Positions 22,501 through 38,040 of a stretch of DNA of 64,000 nt are shown in pieces. This stretch comes from Oryzias latipes (taxonomy: Eukaryota; Chordata; Actinopteri; Beloniformes; Adrianichthyidae): contig NC_019863.2 of the NCBI RefSeq assembly GCF_002234675.1, forward strand, positions 805,109-869,108, written 5' to 3'. The notes under the pieces are model-generated. The model saw nothing but the letters and a program-made list of their open reading frames with translations, did no database searches and was not told where the DNA came from. Position 1 is the first letter of the stretch; every line of letters begins with the position of its first letter. A program made the position numbers and the translations under genes.

Positions 22501-25394
22501 CCCGAAGCGATCCTCCTCCTCCCTGTTCTGATCCTTAGATTCTCCAGAACGGGTTAATAAAGAGTCCATAGCATTTATTTTGGGGAAAACCTTCTTTTAT
22601 TACCGTCCTCCGTAACACACAACATGAATGCGCGCACACACTGCCCCCCCCACCCCTATTCTCTATCGCGGCACGCGCTTGCACACACGGGGGGGCGCGG
22701 CCCCAACACATACACATTCCTATTCCACAACAGTGGTTACAGACGATCCCGACTCCATTGCCTTCTTAAAATGAGAAGATTGTAATTGTGCTGCTCCTTC
22801 GTGAAAATAAATTTAATATTACAAAAAGAGCTCCGCTTTTGACAACACTGTTGTTGACATCCATTGTTAACGTTTGCTCCGCAAACAACAAGTGACGTCG
22901 TTCACCGTTGAGTATTCTTCTGGCTTCTGCGCATGCGGGTCTCGTTTGGGTCGTGTCACGGTCACACTGGAGATCACAAAAGTTCGGATTTACTTGGAAA
23001 TGTGAACGGTCTAGCAAACAAATCAGATTTTTTCAAAAAATCCGAATTGAGCATTAAGCCCTGCAGTGTGAACGTAGCCTTTGATAATAGAACAAAATGA
23101 ATCTCCTTCACCATTATTGGCTTGTTTTCTGTCTGTTTGAGTCAGCGGTTGGGGCTTGATTCCAAATGATATTGTGTTGCTCCCCTCTGTGGCTTTTTAC
23201 CTCATTTTACCCCCTTTTCTTCAGAGGTGCACCCCCTGCTGGGAGTGAAGGGGGATGGCAAGTCAAAGAAGAAGACAGCCGGTCGGCCCAAAGGCTCCAA
23301 AGGTAAAGACAAAGACTTCCCCTTCAGGCCCAAGCCCTACAAGGGTGAACGGCCCTCCTTTCCTGTGGGGGCCGAAGCCCTGGGCACCTCTGCCCCAGGA
23401 GGAGGATTGGGTGGAGGAGGAGGGATGAAGTGCAGGGCAGAGGGGGGACTAGCCACAGGTAAGCATGCCCCCACTCCTGCTGCTGAGTGTGGAGGCTCTG
23501 CTGCCATGCTGCCCTGCTAGTCTGGCTGACTCTTCAGCAGTCTGCTCCAAGCATCTCACCCCTGTGCTGCCCCCCCCCCCCCCCCCCCCCCCCCCACACC
23601 TTCCAGCTCCCTGGGGGAGCACCGAAGCCACAGTCTGGAGGTCACCGAACATCTTCCTCCACCACGTCTGGAGTCAGTCACAGATGGGGACAGAGGTTCT
23701 GCAGCTATGTTTAACACGGACTGTCCTCACACATGCGGACAAAGAGGTCTGCTGTAGCTGTCACCATGGCAACCTGGGAACTGTGCAAACCCAAAGGTTA
23801 CAGTCCTCCTCTGTCCTGTCCATTATTCTCATGATGGGGAATGTAGATTCTTATTCACCCATGTGACCTCTCATCCAAGGAGCTTCATCAGTTTCATGAA
23901 GCTGCGTGCATGTGTGTGTGTGTGTGTGTGCATGTGTGTGCGCTCAAGCAAAGACCCTGCTTAGATCTGTGAAGTCTTTTAACCAAAGCTGGATGTGAGT
24001 GCACATAAAACAAACCTGCAACAAAGATGCTGCTGGTTATCCTAAATCCCCAATTTAGCCTCTGATTCTTTGAAAGTTCTGAAGCTTAATCTTTTTTTTT
24101 ATCCCAAAATTCAGAACAAGCTTTAATTTTTTCAAACTTTGAAACCTCCCAGAAGCTTCAGGACACAGAAACAAGGTCCAGGGCACCTGTGGGAACATTC
24201 AATCACTTTAATCAAGTGAATGAAAATTCTGCAGAAAAAGATGTGCTCGTTTGTGCACATGTTCATAAAAACCTAAAAACACAGTATGCATACGTACACA
24301 GTCATCTGTTTCCTCACTGACTGACCAAAGCTGCTGTTTCCACATTTTTTCCTCATTAACATGCACCTTCTGGGGATAAATAAGGGCGGGGGCACAGGTG
24401 CATTCACACCCCACCCACTTCAGGTTGAAGTCTACAAAGAGACGTCTGCATGAAAACAAGCTTGCAGAAATGTGAACGGCATGGGTTCAACATGTTCTGA
24501 CCCCCACAGGGTTTGTCTTTGAGGTCCCAGTCCACATTTCACTGACTCCCGTTGGAAGATGTTATCCCCTCAGACTGTGACTTTTCCTCCTCAGACTTGT
24601 TGTTGTGGCATGAATGTGGGCTCTGGTGTGCCTTCATGACGGTGGATTCGGTGCAGCTCAGTTTCCTGCAGAGTAGCTGATCTGTTCACATCTGCTTGCT
24701 GCTTGACCCTTGACCCTCCTGGCCCTGCCTCACTGCTTGGGCTCCTCACCTGTCTGCAGCTGTGCTGCTGCCGCTGCCTCCTCTCTTCTATCTTACTGTG
24801 TGTTTGTGACAGAGACGATGCTCCACCATCACAACTTCCCTCACAGAGATGGAGCCTTGGGACTCGGATTTGGTTTATATGCAGTAATTTGACTTTGTGA
24901 ACAACTTTCATGTCCTGGACATCAAATTCAGAAAGAGTCTGCTTGGTTCTTTGGGTTTTCTGCTTCTAAACAAATCACAAAAGAAAACAGTTTTTCTTCA
25001 TGTTTGAACAAACTTTAAAACATCTAAAACGGTTTCTTCTTGGAAGCTTAGGCTCGCGCTGCAGTTCCAGTTGAGCTGATGGTCCATCAAGAGGAGCATT
25101 TTTTTGTTTTTCAGATATTGTTTTGTGGCAGAAAAACAGAAGACAGAACCATATTATATGTTCTCAGATGTTTTGCTCGTTTTTAGTACGTGACTGCAGA
25201 GAATGAAGAGGTGGCAGGCTAACATTGAAAGGTTGTGTCCTAAAGTGGTCAGAACTCCTTTCCCCTAAGGCATTGCTCACAGATGGTCGAGGGTTCCTGA
25301 TGGTTCTTCTCCCGTTTTATGAGCTTTTTCTCCTCCTGCAGGGACTCTGGTATCTCAGCCGTACAAACAGCATGACGTTGGGGGGATGGACTGA
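10581..25394 (+). CDS. rbbp5: Retinoblastoma-binding protein 5, core subunit of MLL/SET1 (COMPASS) H3K4 methyltransferases; complete
   Basis: Coding exons: 10581-10599, 12538-12563, 12678-12850, 14599-14739, 14830-14992, 15154-15263, 17742-17861, 17957-18110, 18702-18773, 18941-19058, 19418-19487, 21734-21969, 23225-23458, 25342-25394. All use GT-AG, phases agree, and they give 562 codons (human has 538). Residues 1 to about 325 form the WD40 propeller ([48 protein letters not shown]). [13 protein letters not shown] then [14 protein letters not shown] (about 327-353) are the activation segment and D/E box that contact ASH2L and nucleosome. [11 protein letters not shown] (about 373-383) is the WDR5-binding motif. 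The tail has KKKAR and GRPKGSKGK basic stretches. RBBP5 joins WDR5, ASH2L and DPY30 in the nucleus. The first 13 exons are certain. The last exon, giving [17 protein letters not shown], is inferred from splice phase and differs from the human C-terminus. Without that splice, exon 13 reads on to a stop at 23518-23520. Confidence 0.95.
11698..12109. mobile_element. hAT-type MITE with perfect 8-bp target duplication (copy 1)
   Basis: The element starts TAGGGCTGCACGATATGAGG and ends ATTGTGCAGGCCTA. It is flanked by CCATTCAT at 11690-11697 and 12110-12117. Its interior contains CGATAT-type motifs and GATTGGTTAAATGCATAAAG. A diverged copy in the same orientation lies at 47565-47942. It sits in RBBP5 intron 1. 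Confidence 0.9.
12118..12240. mobile_element. Fragment of another hAT terminus
   Basis: CTCACGGGCCAGACTTTGGA followed by CATGCCTGCTG matches the end of the widespread vertebrate hAT-type repeat that reads GGCC...TTTGGACACCCCTG. No left end is visible. Confidence 0.45.
13567..14166. mobile_element. hAT-type non-autonomous element (TAGGGGTGTAAC family), 600 bp
   Basis: Ends are TAGGGTGTAACTGTAT and GTTAGACCCCTA, with GAACCGTTTCGGTTC inside the left end. Flanks CTGTTTAC (13559-13566) and CTATTTAC (14167-14174) are an 8-bp duplication with one mismatch. Its interior (ACAAAGATAGTGTGTGCCAC, ACTGGAACAATCGAGTCTAC) is shared in inverted orientation with the element at 29211-31140. It is in RBBP5 intron 3. 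Confidence 0.88.
15588..15795 (+). mobile_element. tRNA-derived SINE inside the Tc1 element
   Basis: The head GGCCGTGGTGCAAGGGTGG resembles a polymerase III A box. GCAGATTCGATTGCGCC about 45 bp later resembles a B box. The body GTCCTTGGGTGAGACACTGA and the tail TGTAAAGCGCTTTGGGC with AAAAGCGCTGTAC are typical of a widespread teleost SINE class. Confidence 0.75.
15796..16200. mobile_element. Possible DNA-transposon piece
   Basis: GTGGGATTTTTGGTCACCGC near the left and ACGGGATTTTTGATTACCGC near the right have the same sense and both look like termini of a fish DNA element. The interior has no coding capacity. I could not pair inverted ends. Confidence 0.35.
16205..16515 (+). mobile_element. 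LINE 3'-end fragment nested in the Tc1 element
   Basis: The sequence AGCAGAGCTGCTGCCCTTCC, GGTGGCTCTGGCATCTGG, TGGCCTGGGACTGCC and GAAGTCTGGGCATCGCTGCT is the conserved 3' end, including the end of ORF2, of an abundant fish non-LTR family. Frames are broken. I do not assign the clade. Confidence 0.6.
18152..18612. mobile_element. MITE with 16-bp perfect terminal inverted repeats
   Basis: ATGCTGCGTTCACACC (18152-18167) is the exact reverse complement of GGTGTGAACGCAGCAT (18597-18612). The 461-bp element has no coding capacity. It lies in RBBP5 intron 8. Similar wording (GTTCACAC) occurs in the termini of the element at 22037-23079, but the two are otherwise different. Confidence 0.88.
19500..20576. 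other. RBBP5 intron 11, left part; possible Harbinger-type terminus at the right
   Basis: The sequence before 20576 (GCGTACGCAACATTTATAAA then TGAGGCCCC) resembles the terminus of fish Harbinger-type MITEs (GGGGCCTCATTTATAAA read inward). I did not find the matching left end. The rest is AT-rich without recognised content. Confidence 0.4.
20577..21290 (+). mobile_element. RTE-like LINE reverse-transcriptase fragment
   Basis: A short frame contains [18 protein letters not shown], the FADD variant of the RT catalytic YADD box, in a setting typical of RTE-like non-LTR elements. Downstream sequence carries many frameshifts. It lies in RBBP5 intron 11 in the same orientation as the gene. Confidence 0.72.
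22037..23079. mobile_element. 1.04-kb DNA element with 20-bp perfect terminal inverted repeats
   Basis: GGCTACGTTCACACTGCAGG at the left end is exactly repeated in inverse at the right end (CCTGCAGTGTGAACGTAGCC). Secondary inverted motifs follow inside (AATTCCGAATTTTT left, AAAAAATCCGAATTGAG right). A flanking TTT is shared. Interior frames (for example an ATG at 22267) are short and unrecognised. It is in RBBP5 intron 12. Confidence 0.88.
23570..23595. repeat. Poly-C tract, 26 bases
   Basis: An uninterrupted C run in RBBP5 intron 13. Open frames across it are compositional. Confidence 0.95.
23915..23942. repeat. (TG)n microsatellite
   Basis: An imperfect TG dinucleotide array with one CA interruption, in RBBP5 intron 13. 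Confidence 0.85.
23943..25341. other. RBBP5 intron 13, no recognised repeat
   Basis: Mixed-composition sequence without long conserved frames or paired repeats. It ends in CTCCTCCTGCAG, the polypyrimidine tract and acceptor of the proposed final exon. Confidence 0.5.
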
Positions 25395-25549
25395 CCCTCC
25401 TGGGACCTGAACTTGCTCTGGAGCTCAGAAGGACTCTTGTTGGCTATAGACTGTGGAGGAGCAGCATCACATGGAACCTTCTTCGTTCAGTGACACAAAC
25501 CAGGAGTCATGGAAGTGGAGGTCCCACTTTTACTCCCCTGTGTGGGGAC

Positions 25550-25595
25550 TTGTGTGTGTGTGTGTGTGTGTGTGCGTGCGCGCGTGCGTGTGTGT
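25550..25595. repeat. (TG)n/(CG) alternating tract in the RBBP5 3' UTR
   Basis: TG repeats followed by GCGTGCGCGCGTGCGTG, an alternating purine-pyrimidine tract with Z-DNA potential, about 155 bp after the RBBP5 stop. Confidence 0.85.
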
Positions 25596-25609
25596 ATTGT
25601 TTTATACGT

Positions 25610-25615
25610 ATTAAA
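25610..25615 (+). other. Candidate RBBP5 polyadenylation signal (ATTAAA)
   Basis: ATTAAA, the commonest variant signal, about 216 bp after the stop codon. No canonical AATAAA occurs between it and the stop. Confidence 0.45.
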
Positions 25616-26235
25616 ACATTGTGATTTGTACATTTGAAGGTGTTGAGTTTTTGTGTCAACCATAGAACTCCTGTTTCTCTTGTTGCTGACAGCTGAAATA
25701 ATCAATGGATTCATGTATTTGGGAGTCCAAACCTGTGCTTCACTCGGTTTGTGAAGATTGTGTTTCTCTGGTGTCTGTGCAAATACGCTCCACCCATCTG
25801 CATGATGACACAGGGTTTCATACAGGTGCTTCTCCTCAGGTTAGTGTGGTCCTTTTCCTGCCACATCCACCTGTGCTTCTGTCCCATGATCCTCTGATCT
25901 ATGTGGTTCCACTCAGATGTGGGATTTCAATGCTAAAGCTGAAGGATTTGATCCTGCAAGATAAAATATGGCCTCAAAGTTCTGCATAGTAAGGTTGGGG
26001 CTTACAGGAAGAGTCTCACCTTCACGCTCAATCCATGTTCACAAGACAAAAAGAAACTTTCAGGAACTTCCTGTCTTTAAATTGGACAGTTTTGGTTTTA
26101 CAGTTGGATTTCCAAATCACAAAGTTTTCAACTTCTATAAAAGGACCATGAATATTGAAATCATGCTCCACTTTTTGCCTTTTAGTTGCAGATTTCATCC
26201 CCTAATTTCTATATGTTCTAGTTAAACGTTTAGCT

Positions 26236-27363
26236 CAGGGGTCGGGAACCTATGGCTCGCGAGCCATATATGGCTCTTTTGATGGTCACATGTGGCTCGC
26301 AGACAAATCTTTAATTATAGTTTTTTTTTTTTTTCATTAGACCAGTCCTTCTCGGGCGCGATGCGATGCAAGAGGCGCGCAGTAGTAGCGGTGCTTGGAG
26401 AGAGAAATCTGCGCCAGCGCTATCAGTTACTATTATCTATTATTTCACAGAGTTTGTACCAGCTGGAAACCTGTGAATTGACGCGCCTAAAACTGCGCGC
26501 TCCCGTCTCTGAGAAAGAGCGCGCAGATGCGGGGACGGGATGTGTGAGGGAGAAAGCAGAGGGTGGGGCTGAGGTGTTGTGGGGACAGGCAGCAGGTGAA
26601 TCGCGCAGGGATTGTAAAAACGTAAAACCCGCTTCCCGTCACTCACTGCAGCGTGTGAGTGTGTGTTTGGCTCCGCGTCTGCATGTGATAAGAATGTCTC
26701 ACATCTACAGAACATTCAGACCTACGATCACGTTTAAAGTCTCAACGCCTGAACGAAGCAGAAACTCACCACGTATCAACCAGACTAGACCATCAGCAGA
26801 ACTACCACGAGAAATACTCATCATTTATTAGCAACAGCATAACAATGTTATTAAAAAGAATCCACAGACTTATTGTACTTTAAAAATGTTGAAATTAAAT
26901 CAAATGCACACATTCATTTGTGTATTTAGTTTTAAACAAATTGTCGCGGACTGAGTTGGATGGCTGTTGGGCCGCGTTAAAAGTTCTGGAGTTCATTGAA
27001 CGCGTCAAGCAGAGATCTGATTGGCCCTCAGTTCTGTCGCTCAGCCTGTTGTTAGGTAGTTTGGACCAATGGGGTTCAGCTATGGGCCGAATAAGGAAAT
27101 GGGAGGACTGGAGCGGGAGCAGGGGATTATAAAGTTGGGAGAAGCGCTCTCGTGTCGGCGGGAGAGATTCAGGAGTTGCTGAATTAATTGAACGGCGTTT
27201 GTTGCGGTCTGCAGTAACCAGAATAAAGAACTTTAAAAGAGGTTAAGTCTCCGTGCCTCAGTGTGGGGAAGGGACACTACATTATTGTATGGCTCTTTCG
27301 AAATTACATTTCAAAATATGTGGCATTTATGGCTCTCTTGGCCAAAAAGGTTCCCGACCCCTG
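26236..27363. mobile_element. hAT element with perfect 8-bp target duplication, 1.13 kb
   Basis: Ends CAGGGGTCGGGAACC and GGTTCCCGACCCCTG are perfect inverted repeats. They are flanked by GTTTAGCT at 26228-26235 and 27364-27371. The subterminal region contains the ATGGCTC-type motifs of this hAT group. Internal frames up to 179 codons are not transposase. The right third is interrupted by an LTR-like sequence. Confidence 0.93.
26942..27281 (+). mobile_element. Solo LTR-like sequence nested in the hAT element
   Basis: It begins TGTCGCGGACTG and ends GGGACACTACA. It has a TATAAAG box at 27128-27134 and AATAAA at 27222-27227, followed by a short U5-like segment. This layout suits a solo retrotransposon LTR. 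No exact target duplication was found at these borders, so the left border may be off by some bases. Confidence 0.55.
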
Positions 27364-27371
27364 GTTTAGCT

Positions 27372-27623
27372 GCAGATTCAAGTCAGTGGGAACTTGGAGC
27401 GGACTTTTATTGTGAAAGTTTTCAACGGAAGGAAAGGCTTGATGAGTCTGAGCGTGAAGTGCGTGCGTGCGTGCGTGCGTGGAGAGCGCCACGTCGGCAG
27501 AGCCTGCAGGCAGAAAAGCAGCGGAGGAGAGGAGGCGCTGGAGCTGACGGCTGCACCCCCGAACCCGGGAGCAGGGTTCGAGTCTGACGCTTCCGCTTCC
27601 ATATCCAGGTGTCCACGGGAACG
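27372..27623 (+). promoter_or_regulatory. CpG-rich promoter and 5' UTR region of the TMEM263-like gene
   Basis: GC-rich with many CpGs (GTGCGTGCGTGCGTGCGTGG, CCACGTCGGCAG), ending at the start ATG. The transcription start cannot be fixed from sequence. The (GTGC)n run at about 27459-27480 is a short microsatellite. Confidence 0.45.
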
Positions 27624-35168
<7,545 letters not shown>

Positions 35169-35823
35169 GTGGGGGGGGTGGGGGGTGGAGGGAAAAGGGT
35201 TGCCCCCTCCCCCCTCAGCTGTCAGAGAGGGCTCAGACTGATCTCTGCCAATCAGACACCGCAGTGCCTTCTGTTCTCACCAGCATGACATGTTGACGCA
35301 AGACCCAGCGTCCAGCAACCACACATTCAGTACTTCTGCGTTACCATGGCAACCCAGATGCTGCATCCTCTGTGTACAGTGCGAGGTGGACACCATCATG
35401 AACCCACCTGTTTACAATCGTGACTGGAAACCCCCTTTTCTCCTCCTGGTCCTTGTACTCCAGTCTGGATTTTGACGAGTTGTCCTCTTCGTCAGGTGTG
35501 TCGTGATGGGGAACTAACCCCTTTTGATGTGAAGACTCGTTCTTCCGCCTGCAGCTCCCCGTTGACCTCCTGCTCCGCAGCCAACCAGGCGCAGCCGTGC
35601 AGATGTGGTGCTGGGTTCCGTCGGCGCTCTGCATCGGTCACTGCTGTTAGAACCTGTGAGCAAGAGTCCTGGCCCTTGTTCAACTCTTCTGCAGAGTTCT
35701 GCGCTGTCGTGCAGTCAACTCATTCTTCTCATCATCTGCATTTCAAAGCAACATTTGGAGCAAACCGTTGCTGAGGGAAATCAACTATGAATGTGGTTTT
35801 TATGTTTTTCTGTCCAATATATC

Positions 35824-35829
35824 AATAAA
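35824..35829 (+). other. TMEM263 polyadenylation signal (AATAAA)
   Basis: Canonical AATAAA about 655 bp after the stop codon, within AT-rich sequence. Confidence 0.6.
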
Positions 35830-35999
35830 GTAATAGGAAGGTAAAGTATATCCTACCTGTCCTGTCATTTTTATGAAGTTTTGAAGAAATGAAAGTCAAC
35901 AAAACACTAGATTATTTCAAGATTTTTTAAAAAAAATAATAAAACTAAGCATTTACACACAATTCACATCCAAATAAATGAATAATTTAACGTCACAGA

Positions 36000-36570
36000 A
36001 TTGTGGTCAGATAAAACAGGATGGACACCTTCTCGAGCGCACAATACGCTGCAGTCTGTTTCTGTCCCTGGTTGTGGCTCTGGCGTTCCACACAGTGATG
36101 GAGGAGGTGAGGATGGATTCTATAAAGGCCATGTAAAACTTCACCATCGTTTGGGCCAGCAGGTTGGCTCCCTTCAACTGCCGCAGGAAATGCATCCTCT
36201 GCTGGGCCTTTGAGCAGAGAGCTGATGGACGGCTCCCACTTAAGGTCCTGTCTGACAGTGGCGCCGAGGAAAACAGTCTGTTATGTGATGGGAGAGTCTG
36301 ACAGGACGAAAGGGGGAGAGGAGGCTGTGACTTTCCTGAAGTCCACTATCATCGCCACTGTCTTCTGGTTGTTGATGATGCACCACAACACCAGCCGGTG
36401 CACCGCCCTCCTGTAGGCAGACTCATTAATGTTAGAGATGAGCCTGATGAGGGTGGTGTCATCTGCAAACTTGAGTCTAACAGAGTCATGGCTGGAGCTC
36501 TAAACACACCGCAGTCCGTTGTGTCCGGACACGTGCGAAGCTCCTCCACAGTATTGGTTTAAAAACAACC
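36000..36570 (-). mobile_element. Rex1-like (CR1/L2 group) LINE reverse-transcriptase fragment
   Basis: Minus-strand frames carry the last part of a fish LINE RT. One frame gives FADDTTLIRLISNINESAYR and RRAVHRLVLWCIINNQKTV. A shifted frame gives MHFLRQLKGANLL and FYMAFIESILTSSITVWNA. The order and motifs are those of Rex1-type elements. Several frameshifts show it is dead. It sits about 170 bp after the TMEM263 polyA signal. Confidence 0.75.
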
Positions 36571-37179
36571 TGCAACATCAGAACTATGGAGTCCTTTACT
36601 GTTCATAATTAAATAAATAAATATGACCTCATGAAAATACACAATCAACCAATAAATCTCTCATAAATATATAAAAAGATCATGAAATTGTGAAAAACCT
36701 GCATACTGATTTTATATAAGCCATTATATTATTAAATATATTTCATTTTGCTTTAAAAACCTGTTCATTATTTTAAAACAGCATTTTAAAATATTCATTT
36801 TTAATCATGTGGAATATTATTATAATTCTGTCTTTTTTCAGAAGTTCGTATTTCAAAATCAATATTTTCCAAAGTAGCTGTTTTTATTTCATGTTGCTGT
36901 TTTTCACAATGGCTGATTTATTTAATGAAGAGCTTTTTCAGGAGAATGAGTCTGTCTGTCAATCAAACTAGACAAGGCGGAGACACTTTTGTGATTGGCT
37001 ACTCCTTTACTCAGACATGAGCAGCAGCACCCTGACTACATCATCGAAGATGCTTCAGCCAATGAGTTATATCACTAGAGGAGACATCACGTGGTTCCTC
37101 ATGGGAGGAGAGTACCGCCATCTTGGTGAGGTCAAGTTACTGCTGCAGTGAATGCATGTGAACACATTTTTGGAAATAT

Positions 37180-37720
37180 TACCAGTTCATTGTTTGGGTT
37201 TCAACTGCCAAAATCAGAGAAATGAGTCCATGAAGGAGGAAGTATATCATTTCACAGGTAAGTACTATAATTTTTTTCTCATAATGCTGCAGGGGCTTTA
37301 TTAATAGAACACATGTTGACATGCATGATGCTGCAGGGCTGTTATCAACATGCTGTATGATGTACGGATAATTTGCTGTCGACATAAATGTACATTTTAT
37401 TTTGCTAAACCTGTATACAGCATACTAGGCTATTATCGTAATATAGATTTAAACATTTCTGACTCAGTGACTGAACTTTTCTTGCAGGTTTCCAATGGAT
37501 TCAGACTTAAGGAAAAAGTGGATCTTAGCTATAAAAAGAGCTAACCCAGATGGATCACTGTGGTACCAACTAGTAATACAGTCTGGATATGTTCAGAACA
37601 TTTTGTGGAAACACATTTTGATGAGAAGCCAGACTGTTTGCTTGAAACCAGACACCACAACATCTGTGTTACACAAATTGATCACTTGCATGGATCGGTA
37701 TAAATCTATTGTTTTTATTT
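37180..37720 (+). pseudogene. THAP zinc-finger domain relic, two exons
   Basis: Exon A ends at 37257 and contains CLGFNCQNQRN in one frame, the C-x4-C half of the finger. Its last bases in an overlapping frame read SFHR, cut by GTAAGT. Exon B starts at 37487 after TTGCAG and continues FPMDSDLRKKWILAIKR, so the splice restores the family motif SFHRFP. A 1-base shift later gives VWICSEHFVETHFDEKPDC, supplying the C-x2-H ligands and the HF motif. All four zinc ligands are recognisable but lie in different frames, so the copy is non-functional. It is the only coding relic in the 3.5-kb transposon. Confidence 0.78.
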
Positions 37721-37854
37721 GTTGTTGTTGTTGTTTTTTTTAGGATAAATCTATTGTTTACTTTTGTACTTCTTTTGAATATTTATTTTATTTTTATTAT
37801 TAATAGACTTACTTTTTATTGTTCATTTACTTATTATTTATGTAATGTTATTAT

Positions 37855-38040
37855 TTATTGTTTGCATTGACTTACTATTGATTTATTATTATTACTATTA
37901 TTATTATTATTATTATTATTAATAGACTTGTTTTTATTATTATTTATTGAATTATTATTTATTTATTGTTATTATTTATTGTTTGTATTGATTCACTATT
38001 GATTTATTATTATTTGTATAATATTGACTTATTGTTGGGT
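37855..38040. repeat. (TTA)n-rich low-complexity region
   Basis: Imperfect ATT/TTA triplet repeats inside the THAP transposon, followed at 38225-38312 by imperfect TA-rich sequence. Confidence 0.8.

Noticed and set aside
26292..26831. Plus-strand ORF of 179 codons
   Set aside because: Lies inside a non-autonomous hAT element with exact ends and has no recognisable domain; it crosses a poly-T run.
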